Origin: Molossus alvarezi
Taxonomy: Eukaryota > Chordata > Mammalia > Chiroptera > Molossidae
Assembly (NCBI GenBank): GCA_037176705.1
Contig: CM073908.1
Span: 132,397,430-132,461,429 of the forward strand
Direction of reading: 5' to 3'
Length of the DNA stretch: 64,000 bases
Every line of letters starts with the position of its first letter. Position 1 is the first letter of the stretch. Shown piece by piece: positions 45,777 through 57,664 of the stretch. The position numbers and the translations under genes are program-made. The notes below the pieces were generated by a model. That model searched no databases. It saw only the letters and a list, made by a program, of their open reading frames with translations, and had not been told where the DNA came from.

Positions 45777-46028
45777 AACCAACAGACATTTATTGCATGC
45801 TTACTATGTGCCAGGCACTGTTCTAGGCATTTTACATATCACTCTGTTTCAACATTATCCTGTTTAACTTAGACCCTGTGAGACAGGAACTCTTCTCATT
45901 GCAACTGTACAGATGAGGTGGCCCGAGGGTAAGTCACATAACCCCATGGCTACTCATCTAGCACGAGGTGGAAAGCCAAAACTTGAACGGGCTTTTCTGG
46001 CTCCAGAGTGAGAGCTTTTAACCGTTCC
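45777..46028 (-). mobile_element. MIR SINE, antisense
   Basis: TTACTATGTGCCAGGCACTG, TCTAGGCATTTTACATATCA, TGTACAGATGAGGTGGCCCG and TTTTCTGGCTCCAGAGTGAG are in the order of a reversed, near full-length MIR. Confidence 0.85.
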
Positions 46029-47926
46029 TTTCAGGAGCCCAGGTCAGTGCCCTTGTTGTTCAACAAATGCTAGCAGAAGGTACAAAACAACAAATATTTA
46101 CAGAGTGCTCACAGTGTGCCTGAAACCCCTTCTTCCTAAGACTCCTGGACACTAAGGCTAAAACCTATGGAATGTTTGTATGACTCTTTAACAGCTTAGG
46201 CAAAAGACAAATATTATCTTTCCCTCCACTTTAGTAATGGGATCAGAAGTTAGGTTTTCATAGCTAACCCTTAAATCGATCCCTTTACTTTTCTGTTCCT
46301 CTAATTTCTATGAGCTTATAATTATTTGGGAGCCAAACGAAAAATGACATTTTCAGGACAATGCTTCCAAGAATTTCCCACACGCCCTAGTGTGTTACAA
46401 TGACACTCTACTGCAATGAGAAAGCGATTTCCTTAGAATTAGGTGAGAAAGAAAGGCAACTCTAAAGAGATGATATTTCAGGTTGAACGAAGGAAAAAAC
46501 GTTCCTGATTCAGGGCTAAAGGCTGCTGCCAACAGCTTGTTTTGTTCCCAAAGATTCGCACACAAAAGTTTCACAGAACTGCAGGGAAAAGATTTGGAGG
46601 CTAAGTTAGATGGGGGCTTGGGGGGAGGTTTCCCATCATTCCTTTGGGAGCAGTAGAAAAAAAACAAAACCTCTATAAAAGAGATGAGCAAGTCTGCTGT
46701 GAAAGGAATGACCTCTCACGTATAGGGAGAGCAATTTGCATCTACAGATCTCATTGATATAAATGACCTCCTTCAAAGAGTGAAAAACTGAATGGAAAGC
46801 CACTATATACCCATGAAAGGCTTTGCCGGCTATTTGTTGAGCTATATACAGACTAACAAACAGGAGTGGTTAACCTGGCGCACCATGCACTATAGAGATA
46901 TATTTTTTTAAGTAGGCTTAGTCAGCTAATCTTGTTGAGATTTCTCTCATACTACTGATTTCTTATTCTCAAAATAAATTAAGAGGCTTCATTCAAAATT
47001 CCCTGTGGTCTACCAGCTTGAGTTTGTTGGGTGTCTTTGATTGTCTCTTGTCTTTAGATCCCCTGCCTTGTCTCTTTAGATTCTGCTGTGCTCTTTGGTG
47101 TTTCCCGTTAGTCCATGCCTGGAATAGCTAATTACATGGCAGCATAATTCCCGCCCGTGCAACAAGGCGTAGCAGAACCTTGCTAATTCTCACCAATAAC
47201 TGAAAGACTCCCGTGTAAGTTACTGAATTATGCAAATGAGCAATAAGTGAAGAAGGATGATTCAAAATTGTATTTCATTCATTTATTTTGACAAGTGTAG
47301 TTTAGTCTTAATTATTTTGAAAATTTCTTTGTAGCATACTAATAAATTTACTGTGGCACATTTGTTAAAAGTGATAAAGCCTTCACTAAGAGAGACCAGA
47401 GTGTGCTCTATTGAATAATTTCCTAAAGACGGGCGCGGGTTCAGACCCTCTCCCTTTTATTTTGAATTTTACTGACTTTTCAGCATCTACATTTTTGGGC
47501 AAAACAATGTACTATATACCAATAAAACATGAAAATTCTTTTAGCAACAAAAATTACTTTATAAATAGGTCTTACATGTCTAAACATTCACCATACGACA
47601 GTAAAAAAAAAAATTAATCATGCTTCAAGTAAAACATTTTTACATTCTATGGTCATAATACTAGTAGGACTTTATTTTTTTATCTTCTAAATAAAACTAG
47701 TTCAGTCTGTCATTCATCTCTTTTAATTCCTATTTCTGTTTTGTTTTGTCTTACCATACCTCTTTCTTTTAAAGTTAAAGACATCTGTTTTAAGATAAGT
47801 GGATAAATCACAGTATGTAACGTTTTCGTGTCAAAATACTTACATTATCATATTCTGAGTTAAATTATTTAAGATAGGAAAACATTTTGATACACTTCTG
47901 ACAGATTTATCATGCAGGATGGAGTC
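46029..47926. other. unique sequence, partly possible conserved DNA
   Basis: 1.9 kb with no recognised transposon. 46290-46900 and 47090-47240 (for example GGAATAGCTAATTACATGGC) could hold conserved elements. The open frames have no recognisable product. Confidence 0.4.
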
Positions 47927-48732
47927 AACTGAGACAGGCCAGTGAGCCAGGACAAGTGGAACAGGGAAACTGAGACAGACAGCTGAACAAACTGAAAGAA
48001 CAATTTACAGCGGAGACAGAAGGTCACCTCCCTAGAAATAACATCTAGGCCTCAGTTGTATTTCAGCTCCAGACCCAGAAGAGCAGCAAAATCAGATGGG
48101 CGACACCAGGACCAGCTGCACTGACTAAGGACCCCCTGCCCTGACACTGACCAATCAGTGAGGACCACGACCCTGAAGGCTCACACCTAGAAAACTGATG
48201 AATAATCTGTTGAAACCCTCTCCTGAGACCTCCCCTGAGATTCCTGCCTGCAAGGGAGAAATAAAAGCTTCAAGACAAAAGACCAGCCCTGGCCGGTTTG
48301 GCTCCGCGGTTAGAGCATCGGCCTGTGGTCCAAAGAGACCCGGGTTCGGTTCCCACTAAGGGCACGTACCTCAGTTGGCCCTGGTTGGTCGTGCGGGTGG
48401 CAGCCACTCGATGTGTCCTTTTCACATAAATGTTTCTCTCTCTCTCTCCCTCCCACTCTATCTGAACAAGAAATGGAAAAATGTCCTCGGGTGAGGATTA
48501 AAAAAAAAAAAAAAAAGTCCTTTTCCTCTGACTTCTTAGTGAGCCAAAGCAGCCCAGCCTAGGCTCATTTCTCAGCCAGTCCTTGTTTCACTGTCCCCAG
48601 CTTTAATAAATGTCCTTGAAAATCCACCTGGACTCATGTTGTGAAACCTTTCCTGCACGAAGAACCCACACACTACGGCTAGACCTAGGCACACCCGCTC
48701 AGGGCCAGGTCTCCTTTCTGGTAACACCACCA
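47927..48732 (+). mobile_element. solo LTR candidate (class I ERV-like), split by Ves
   Basis: Carries ACTGACCAATCAGTGAGGAC, a polyadenylation signal AATAAA at 48260 followed by a GT/CT-rich stretch, a second AATAAA at 48605, and ends with CTTTCTGGTAACA. This layout (U3 with CCAAT, AATAAA, R/U5, terminal CA) suits a gamma-type LTR. I see no internal viral genes, primer-binding site or clear short target duplication, so the left edge and the class are uncertain. Confidence 0.5.
48286..48516 (+). mobile_element. Ves SINE (250-bp type, small internal deletion) in LTR-like block
   Basis: Head GCCCTGGCCGGTTTGGCTCC, then a ~18-bp deletion after CTCAGTTG that joins directly to GCCCTGGTTGG, and end ATGTCCTCGGGTGAGGATT. 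It sits just behind the polyadenylation signal of the LTR-like sequence. Target duplication unclear. Confidence 0.93.
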
Positions 48733-48813
48733 GTGGTTACAGTGGGGAGTGAAGAGAGAACAGCCTTCCAGCCTCTAGTCTTGGTTTTAAAGCTTTGCAT
48801 AGACCAACCTCTT

Positions 48814-49064
48814 TTTCTTTTTATCCTCACCTGAGGACATTTTTGCATTTATCTTCAGACAGAGGAGGAGGGATGGGGGAGGGGGGAGAAAGAGAAACAT
48901 CGATGTGAGAGAGAGACACATCGACTGGTTGCCACCCACACAACCCCAACCAGGGCTGGGGACAAACTGCAACTAAAGCACATGCCCTTAGCGGGAACCG
49001 AACCCGGGACTCTCTGGTCCGCGGGCCGATGCTCTAACTGCTGAACCAAACCGGCCAGGGCTAC
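48814..49064 (-). mobile_element. Ves SINE (250-bp type)
   Basis: Minus-strand copy: TATCCTCACCTGAGGACATT at the left, AACCAAACCGGCCAGGGC at the right. Target-site duplication ACCAACCTCTT at 48803-48813 and 49065-49075. Confidence 0.94.
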
Positions 49065-49259
49065 ACCAACCTCTTAATAAGCACTTTTTGATGACGCCTC
49101 CAATTGAGATATGATTTAAAATCATCACGCATCTGTCAAATGAGGTTCTTTGATTTATAAAAGCTAGATAAGCAATAGAGCACTTAAAGAATAGCAAGAA
49201 AGACAAAAGTTAGTCTCAAACTACATGAGTGCATCTGTACCTATTAAAATCTCATTCAC

Positions 49260-49508
49260 CCTTTTTTTTTGTCGACAGTATTACAGATGCCCCCCATTTC
49301 TCCCCATACCCCCCTCCACCCAGCCCCTGGCCCACCCCAGGCCTTACCTACACTATTGTCTGTGTCCATGGGCCATGCGTATATGCATATATGTTCTTTG
49401 GTTAAATCCCATTCCCTCCACCATCCTCCCCTCTGAGATCTGTCGGTCTGTTCCGTGCATCCATGCCTCTGGACCTATTTTGTTCGCCAGTTTATTTTGT
49501 TCATTAGT
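49260..49508 (-). mobile_element. L1 3' end, 5'-truncated, with target duplication
   Basis: Poly-T at the left, then GACAGTATTACAGATGCCCC and, at the right, GACCTATTTTGTTCGCCAGT, i.e. an L1 3' UTR on the minus strand. The exact 15-bp target-site duplication TAAAATCTCATTCAC lies at 49245-49259 and 49509-49523. It is a short, relatively young insertion, related to 19322-19522. Confidence 0.85.
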
Positions 49509-49523
49509 AAAATCTCATTCACT

Positions 49524-50696
49524 CTTCAAGGCCTAACTGAGATTCCATCTCCACCAGGACTCCTTCCCTCAGCTGTATGCAGAGATCCCACCGCACTTCA
49601 CGCCATTCCCTCGCATTAGACTTATTTCCCTCAGGTTGACGTTTTCCTACTAGATTAAGAACAGGGCAGCTGTGACACAGAAGGAAGAATGCTGGGCTCG
49701 CACAACCCCCCAGCTTTGCTACCTCGAGAGGGTCACTTCATCTCTTTGAGGTTGTTTTTTCATCTGAAAAAATGTCACTTGCCCCCATCCAATGGGAAAA
49801 GTATAAGATAATGGATGGGAATGTTCTCCACGAAGAATAAAGTCCTATAAAGAGTAGGTGCTTAGAGGTGAATGCACGAATAAGAAAACAATCAGAACTA
49901 TTATTACCTTTAAAGCTAGGTCTTGCTTACACTTATGTCCTTTACATATTACTCAGTAAACACGGGCTGAATTAATTGGGGGGGGGCGTGGGTGTGAAGA
50001 GGGAGAAACAGAGAAACCCAGACTTACACAGACCTGGTTTCTTTTATCCTATTTGCAATTTTGGTTTTATGATAATTTCTTAAAACAAGAAAAGTGTATC
50101 AGTGTCTAAATAGCTGGCAAACCTATCTTTTTGTGAGCACAGCTGGTTTAAGCCTTAAGCTTTAAGGAACGGTGCTAAGGCTAGCAGGCTCACAGACCAA
50201 GGGAATCAAGGTTCCCCAGGGCCTTTAATGGAGAGAATGTAATCAACGTTAATACAGTTGAACTCAATGACAGGCTACTAATTCAGTCTAGTTACCATCC
50301 TGTTGGCCACAAGGTAAGAGAATGCTGATGGATCTGAATAAATTCATGAGAACTATAGGAGGAACTTCTATAGCTGTTGAAATTTATGATAAGTGTTCTC
50401 TGCATATGAGGGGTAGCATCCATTATATGGACATGATAGTACAGCATAAAATAACAAATGGGCACTGGCTAATCATGTGCAAAACACCAGATCAGGGCCT
50501 GGAGCACTACTGGGTAACTGGAGACACCACAAGGACACAATTAAACTTCAAAAGTTATGGTTGATTCCCTTAGATGATTTTTTTTAATTTAAAGAATTAC
50601 AAAGGATAAGGAAAACATATGCCAATTTATATGAAAAGCAAGAAAACAGAGCAAAACAAAACAAAAACCCAGTCAGTTTAAACATTAAGTCATTTC
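49524..50696. other. unique sequence, nothing recognised
   Basis: 49524-49780 may contain an L2 remnant (CTTCAAGGCCTAACTGAGAT, ACTCCTTCCCTCAG). A G-run lies at 49979. No gene. Confidence 0.45.
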
Positions 50697-50711
50697 AAAA
50701 ATGAAATCTGC

Positions 50712-50967
50712 GCCCTGACTGGTTTGGCTCAGCAATTAGAATGTAGGCCGGCAGACCAAAGAGTTGTGGGTTCAATTCTGGTCAAGGGCACGTACCTCGG
50801 TTGCAGTTCAGACCCTGGCCCTGGTCGGGGTCGTGCAGGAGGCAACCAATCAATGTGTCTCTCTCATGTCGATGTCTCTCTCTCTCTTTCTCTCTCTTCC
50901 CCCTGCCCCACTCTGTCTGAAGATAAATGGAAAAATATCCTCAGGTGAAGATTTAAAAAAAGAAAAG
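50712..50967 (+). mobile_element. Ves SINE (250-bp type)
   Basis: Head GCCCTGACTGGTTTGGCTCA, TTCAATTCTGGTCAAGGGCA, end TATCCTCAGGTGAAGATTTA. Target-site duplication AAAAATGAAATC at 50698 and 50968. Confidence 0.94.
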
Positions 50968-50980
50968 AAAAATGAAATCC

Positions 50981-52780
50981 ACACTGTAATTCAAAAGGTG
51001 AGGACTAAGCAAAATCACTTAACTTTAAACCATTAAAGGCTATTCTGATATGGCACATGCAATTGGTAAAAAAACAAAACAAACAAAAGATTAAGAAGAC
51101 GCATGAGAGGTAAGTGCTGTTTCATGGAGGGAGCATAAACACTTCCGAGAAGAAATGTTATCAGAACAGAGTGAAGGCAAATAAGAAATGATGGAGACAT
51201 TAAATTCTGGGCTAAGTAAATGAGCAAAGATTCCCAAGAGGAAAAGGATATGCAATTTCAGAATAATCTCAAATCACTACAGAAAAATACTAGAATCGAA
51301 CTAAACCTCTTTCAATCCCAAATATACTTGAGACAATTCTGGATGACTATAAATCCTCTAATTTGCTTGAAGCCAAGTGGGGTTGTGTTTTCATATCTTT
51401 CATGAACTTTTTAAGTCACCTTTATTAATAATTTTAGATAGCATACAAAAGTCACAAAGTCAATAAGTGATAAAATCCACAAAGAGTACTTCTTTAGAAA
51501 GATTTAAGCAACAAAAGTGGGGGGGGGGATGTCATCTGCTCCTAAGACTACAACCTTTTAGTCTTCAGTCACAAATATTGTTTCACTCAAGTCTCTATAA
51601 AATTATGATTCTTGGTTTTACCACCTTGGAGTTATAATTAAAGAATTAAGATATCAAATATTTTTAAAGGACTGCATTTAAAAAAAAGAAGTAACTGGCA
51701 TACATGTTAAGTAGCTGATTCAATATATTTCTAGTGAAAAGCACTAATTGTGAGGGGAAGGAAATTTAGTATAACTATATCTAACCCTTTCTTTAGGTCA
51801 CGTTAGAACAGATCATTATAGATGTTATACAAATATTGATAATTTAATATTCCTAAAACTTATAGCACATTTCATCATGATACTTAAAGGATCTTCTATC
51901 TTTTCTGCTATGAGTATTATAAGCCCTTTCCTCCTAATTAATCTGCAATTAGTTCAACCAACCTCTCCAATTAGTCTTATACAACATTACCCTACTTAGA
52001 CAATAAAGCATTCTCTAGACTGGGTTTTAAACCTGGGCTAAAACAGACTCCTACAGACCCAAACTGGTTCTGGTGCTTCTCTTTGTCGTCATTTAGATGT
52101 CACATCTAGTTTGCTGTCATGACTATTGTTTTACTGTGCAATTTGTATGTCGTTTTGAATGGTAAAGGCATCATAGCTTTATTGAATGAAACTGTCTGTC
52201 TTTAGGGTCTGATGTTATATGTTTGTGCATGTATGTTTATGTCTCAAAAGCTGCTTTTGACATCAAGTAGCAGTAGAAAAAGATTATGCTCTTTCGATAT
52301 GTTTGCTCCTACCTTAGTAAATATAAACACAAACTGGGGGGGGGGGAACCCTCGTCAAACTAAGGAAACAACATTTTAAATAATAATACTATTATTTTGC
52401 TTTTAAAGGCAGAGATAGCTTAAATAAGCTATTAACATTATAGAATTATAGAAGGCCTGGCTGTTTTGTAATCTAAATGCCTCCATTGTCAATTCTATTA
52501 AGCAATTCTTTCCTAAGAAAGAACTTCCCTTCCCACTGAAAGTTTTTCTGATACCTATATCAAACATGATATATTATTCTCATCACAACTCCATAATCAC
52601 ACAAAAATTCAAGTGCTTCCTGGCTTTAATTCATAAGGAACAAGGGTAAACTTACCTATATCACAACACTCGGTTCAGTGTTGGTCTGTTGCCAGTTGTT
52701 TCCTTGTACTAGCCTCTGGGTTCAATTTCTAAACTAAAGTAAGAATGAAGGCTAACCATGGAAAGCCTTCCAGTAGACCA
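50981..52780. other. transposon-free unique sequence
   Basis: 1.8 kb, AT-rich, no recognised repeat apart from G-runs at 51521 and 52337. Open frames here are short and featureless. Confidence 0.5.
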
Positions 52781-52789
52781 TTGGAATAG

Positions 52790-52990
52790 CCTTTTAAGTA
52801 ATTTTGGTGCATGAAATTTCATAAAGTTTTTACTAGATAATTACACTTCCTGATTTTGTAATTAGTGGAAGTACATGCAATTACATAATAATTATGATAG
52901 TAATTACGTAATTAAGATGTATAATTATGTAGTAAAAAACATCATGGAAATAAAACCATCTACTGCGTAAGCACAATACATTTTAAAAGT
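52790..52990. promoter_or_regulatory. candidate regulatory element: dense homeodomain-site cluster
   Basis: In about 120 bp there are GATAATTACAC (52836), GTAATTAGTG (52859), GCAATTACATAATAATTATG (52877), a perfect 14-bp palindrome TAATTACGTAATTA (52901-52914) and ATAATTATG. TAATTA is the core homeodomain site, and the palindrome is a paired-class dimer-like arrangement although with a CG rather than the usual 2-3-bp spacer. It lies in a 3.2-kb transposon-free stretch. AT-richness alone can create such sites, so function is only suggested. Confidence 0.45.
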
Positions 52991-54183
52991 AAATTTACTA
53001 GCTTAACTGTTAAAAAATGCTTTTCTTCAAAATAAAGTGATTAGCTCACATTATGGTCTAACTGCTTGAAAATTGCTTAATATTTTTTCCCTCATTGGTG
53101 ATAGAGGTATATATCTTTTAAATACATGAAAAAAAATCTTATCAGGTTTTCCCAACTCTCTGCACTCAAAAAAATGATAAAATATTCTGCAGATGGAGAC
53201 CATCAACTGTAGCATTATCACCTAGATACTGTCCTCATTTGTGTTGCTGTACTTGTCACTACAAAAGCGACAAGGAACTTGCCCATTGAAAAGACAAAAC
53301 AGGGAAGGACTTTATAAAACTAATAACATGTTATCATAGCATGCCTATAAGACCATAAAAGTGCAAAAGTTGAGCGCATATTTACAGAAATGGGCAAGGC
53401 ACGTTATTAGAATCCAGAGTTTAGTGCCCAAATATATGGCAACTTTTATATACTACTTTAGCTATCCTACAGAGGAAGACAGAAGGTATATAGAGCCAAG
53501 ACACCTCCACTTATGAGCAAAGCAACTACAGTGACAATTTCTTGGGAAAAAAATAGAGTATTTCTTCTATTACAACGTAAAGTCATCTTAATTAAAAAAC
53601 AAAATTGGCAATATTCAGAGAAAAAAACAAAGCCATATGAAGGGGCTCCATATTGCCATTGGAAAATGTCAACTTTGTTATTCTTGTTCTGAGCATAAAA
53701 ATAGAACAGAAAAGTCAGCAACAGCAGGAAAAGTAAATTCCAAAGTAAACCTTTTAGTAGCAAAACAAGAAACAGAATCTAGTTTTCATGTTGAAAAAAT
53801 TTTTGTTTCATGCCTTGAAATCTTTAGAAATGAGCTAAATCTATGCTCAGAGGCCCAGAATGTGGTGAAACTCTCCTCTGGGCACATATAGAGTGGCCCT
53901 TATATGAAGTGGGTGTAGAAATGCATTCCAGGTCTCTCTTTTATAAGCCCCTAATCTTGAGAAGCTGAAAGCCATTTTGAAAACCCTCATTTACTTCTCC
54001 CTTGTTCCTTGTAGTTAAGAAGAAATCAAGTTGAAGAACTCATGCTTTCTTGGCCCCCATCCCCATCAGCCCTAATTTAGGCCACTACATTTTTAAGCTT
54101 AATTATGCAATATATTTCAAAAGACCAGGCTGTCACACTTACTCTACTTTAAATCTGGGTAGGCCTTCTGTACTCTTTATCAT
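52991..54183. other. transposon-free unique sequence
   Basis: Nothing recognisable. Open frames at 53467-53763 (-) and 53637-53891 (+) overlap in opposite directions and show no known domain. Confidence 0.5.
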
Positions 54184-54201
54184 TTTAAAGTTTTGCCAAC
54201 A

Positions 54202-54422
54202 TGTCTAGCTGGTATGGCTTAGTGGTTGAGCATTGACCCATGCACCAAGAGGTCGCTGGTTCGATTTCCTGGTCAGGGTACATGCCCAGGTTGGGGGCAC
54301 GATCCCCAGTGTGGGGGATGCAGGAGGCGACCAATCGATGTTCTCTCTCATCGATGTTTCTATCTCTCTCTCCCTCTCACTTCCTCTCTCTCTAAAATCA
54401 ATAAAGGAAAATAATTTTTTTT
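54202..54422 (+). mobile_element. Ves SINE (200-bp type)
   Basis: GTCTAGCTGGTATGGCTTAG, GGTTCGATTTCC, CCAATCGATGTTCTCTCTCA and TCTAAAATCAATAAAGGAAA. The exact target-site duplication TTTAAAGTTTTGCCAACA lies at 54184-54201 and 54423-54440. Confidence 0.95.
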
Positions 54423-54512
54423 TTTAAAGTTTTGCCAACAGGATGGCTCTAATCAATGGATGAATAAAATGGAAGTAGGCCTTAGATATTAAGATGAGAG
54501 AGTGTCTTGGAT

Positions 54513-54677
54513 CAGTGTTTCTCAAACTTGAATGTGTCTAGGACTCACTGGGAATCTTGTTCATACGCAGATGCTGATGCTGTGGACCTGAGGGGGGCCT
54601 GCTATTTTGCATTTCTAACAGGTTCTCTAGCGATACCTATGCTGTTGGTATACTGATTACACTCTGAGTAACAAGTC
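54513..54677 (+). mobile_element. MER5A-like hAT-Charlie element
   Basis: CAGTGTTTCTCAAACTTGAA, CTGATGCTGTGGACCTGAGG and GCATTTCTAACAGGTTCTC give the MER5A layout. Old. Confidence 0.85.
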
Positions 54678-57038
54678 TTAGGTTTGACTTGGGGAAGAAA
54701 AGGCATGGAGAAAAAGCTGGTTTGGGGTCATCTGTATGTGATTTTCTCCCTCAACTGCTAAATTATTTGAAGAATTATTGTAAGTTGAGTAAAACATTTC
54801 TCTGTAAAATTTCAGTGCTTATAATTTGTTTCTTGTTGTAAAAGCAGTACACGCTCAGATTACATAACTTAGAAAGTACATGCGAGTATAAAGGAGACAA
54901 TAATTATAATCCATGCAGAGGTAACAACTGTAAATAATTCTAGTGTTTCTTACTAATTTTTCTGCCTTGCATATATATAAACTACAAATTTAATCATAAT
55001 GGTTATTTAGTTTTGGACTTTACCATTATGTTGTCAGTATTTCCCTAAATCATTAAAGATTAAAACTGTAATAACATCAACAAAAAGCCCCAGAAGCTTA
55101 GGATTATGTGAGCCACTTTTTCTATTACCAGAATTCTTTGTATTTCCACAATCACACACAGACAATGGTGTTCTGAACTGCTATGTCAGTTTCCTATGAT
55201 AAAAGTTCACTTAAACTAACCAAAGGAATAATTTAAAACAAACCTCAGATCATTTTTATTTGCAAGAAAACGAGAAAAAGGAAAACGAAGTTTGTTACTG
55301 ATTTCAAGAATTTGTTTCTAAAGAACATTTTTTTCACAATTATAAAAACTTAAAATGTAAACATCAATTGGTGCTTACGTGAATTTATACCATTTAAAAA
55401 TATGTACTTGATCGGTGTGAATTGTTTTGTGTGTGTTTTACCTGTTTATTAGTTATTAAGAACAGAGGAAAGGCTCATTTCTAAAACCCAACAACAGTTT
55501 TTTCAATAGACTATTAACAAAGTGATAAAAGAACTGGCCCAGATAGGCTCTGACACAGCCTACTTTTCAACACGCTGTGGGGTTTTAACAAAGTAAATTC
55601 TAAGAATGTCAACTGGCTGAGAAAGGAGCCCCGGGGCTCTCTGCTCCGTGTATTTCAGTACTACATCTAGCAATGGTAAAACTCTCCTGCTTTCTCATTA
55701 GCAGTTCGAGAAATAAAGTAGAGATCCTTAACATGGAAAAGGACCTCTCTTGAGACCTTTGGAAAGCTGCAAATATCCATATACAGGAAAGCTTATCATT
55801 TCTTCCATAAAACTCTTATTTTCTGGCATAAAAAAAAAATCACTTCTTAAGATTCCTTCATTTTTCAGTACTAGCTGTTGCCTCTCTCTTAGATCCCTGT
55901 TTTCCACAAAGTAATACAATTGTTACCACTTTGTGAGTTAGTTTAGCTGATGGTGAGCAGAGAACAGGACCTTGGATCTGTGTGGGTGAGGGGCAGTCAG
56001 AGTCAGCTTGGCTCGCTTACTAGTTAAGTGATTTCACATTCTTTTGATTCAATTCAGATTTGGCACCAGCAAAATGAGAGATACGATGTCACTTGTCTTT
56101 AGTATCACTCCCAAAGAGTCGAAATGACAGACATTAAAATCTGAAAATGCCAAAGAACTTTTGTGGCATTAATGCATGGCACACCTGAGTCAAGCCAAGC
56201 AATGTAGGAGGTTCTAAAATTTTACTGCACACTGCCTTCCATTCATGGACAGAATTGCTTCATGGGACTAATTCTTCCAAAATCCTTAAAACTGCTTGTG
56301 TGGCCTTATTTTCTACTAAGTCTTTCAACAAAATTCAGTGAGCTGGCTCCCTCTGCCCCAATGAACTCAGTAGAAGAGAAAGTCAAAACAACTCAAGATA
56401 AGTCCTACTAGAAGGGCTCACAGTGTGCTCAGAGAATGCAAAGGAAGCTTCTATTACATAACTCAACTTCTGTATCAGTACAATGGGGAACAACCCATTG
56501 CTACCTCACAAGGCTGTAGATATCTGAAAGGATGATGGGAACTATAAAGTACCTTACAAGGGGACAGCCTAATCTTGGGTGACACTAACAAAAACAACAA
56601 ATGTCTACAGATGCTATCGTCAGGCATAACGAAAAGACAGAAGAAAATCAAGAAATGGAAAAGTTTAAGAAAAAAATAGGTAAAGCAAACAGGGGAGATC
56701 TAAGGGGAAGTGACACATTTCTGGAGGACAGGAGCAGAGCCACCTGGCCAGGGGCTGCTCAGTAGGCTGTGGCACTCTAGGCTGCCTGTATCCCTTTGCA
56801 AGAAACAGGGATGACCTGAGGAATAGTCCTTCTAGGCCTAAAGAGACTCCATTGCGAAACTGAGTTTCCTAACATGCTTTTCACATGGCCAGGGTTGAAG
56901 CACCATCTTTTCCCTAACCTTTATTATGTAGCTCAGATTCCTTCCTTCAACAGAGCTCTAAATCCTGGCGTTTCAATTCTAGCAGAGACAAACGCAACAG
57001 GTTCAAAGGGGTTTATAGAAAAATTCACAAAGACCATC
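54678..57038. other. mostly unique sequence
   Basis: 54830-55060 resembles an old dispersed repeat (GTAAAAGCAGTACACGCTCA, TAAAGGAGACAATAATTATA), family not named. 55060-57038 shows no recognised transposon. No gene. Confidence 0.45.
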
Positions 57039-57410
57039 TGTTATGGGCTGAACTGTGTTCCTCTACCAATTCATATTAAGTGTATGTGTGTGTGTGTGTG
57101 GGGGGGGGTTTGAAGTCCTAACCCTAAGTATCTCAGAATGTGACTATATTTGAAGATTAAAGAGGTAATTGAGTTAAAATGAGGTCACCAGGGTGGGACC
57201 TAAACCAACAGGCTGGTGTCCTTCTAAGAAGAGATTAGGACACAGGCACATGCAGAGGGAAGACCATGTAAAGATGGAGAAGATGGCCCATTTACAAGCC
57301 AAGGAGAGAGGCCTCAGAAGAAGCAAACCCTGCTGACACCTTGATCTCAGACTTCTCGTCTTCAGACCTGTCAGGAAATACATTTTCTGTTGGTTAAGCC
57401 ACCCAGTCTT
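57039..57410 (+). mobile_element. MLT1-type (MaLR) LTR, 3' end cut off
   Basis: Starts TGTTATGGGCTGAACTGTGT and contains AATGTGACTATATTTGAAGA, GGTGTCCTTCTAAGAAGAGA, AGCCAAGGAGAGAGGCCTCA and GGTTAAGCCACCCAGTCTT. The expected 3' end after CCCAGTCT is missing; the inverted duplicate begins about ten bases later. A (GT)n-G10 tract sits at 57084-57108. Confidence 0.85.
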
Positions 57411-57420
57411 AAGAGAACAG

Positions 57421-57664
57421 GAACAGAAAAAAATTCCCCACCATGAAAAGGAACCATGAAAAATATAAATGGAAACACCTGAGGAATGCTTTCACTTACA
57501 TTAATCAAGGTGCAGCCTCAGCTCTTAGCAGTGACGCCTTGGAGCAGGGATTCAGAGGCAGAGAGTGATGCTGCCTCTGTTTAGGTGGAAGGCCGCCTTA
57601 GCAAGTATAATCAAATGTACCGACTCAGGCTAGATCACAAGGGAAATTTTACTCCTTGAGTTTG
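57421..57664 (-). repeat. inverted duplication, copy B
   Basis: Reverse complement of 12063-12302. The high-identity core is 57447-57660 (5 mismatches in 214 bp). At the left edge, minus-strand CATGGTGGGGAATTTTTTTC resembles the first bases of the hAT transposon next to copy A, after which the match stops. It sits between a cut MLT1 LTR and an old L1. Not flanked by an obvious target-site duplication and without a poly-A tail, so it does not look like a retroposed copy. Confidence 0.9.

Noticed and set aside
12063..57664. Explaining the inverted pair as two copies of a common SINE
   Set aside because: No tRNA- or 7SL-like head, no A tail, no target-site duplication, and no third copy in the window.
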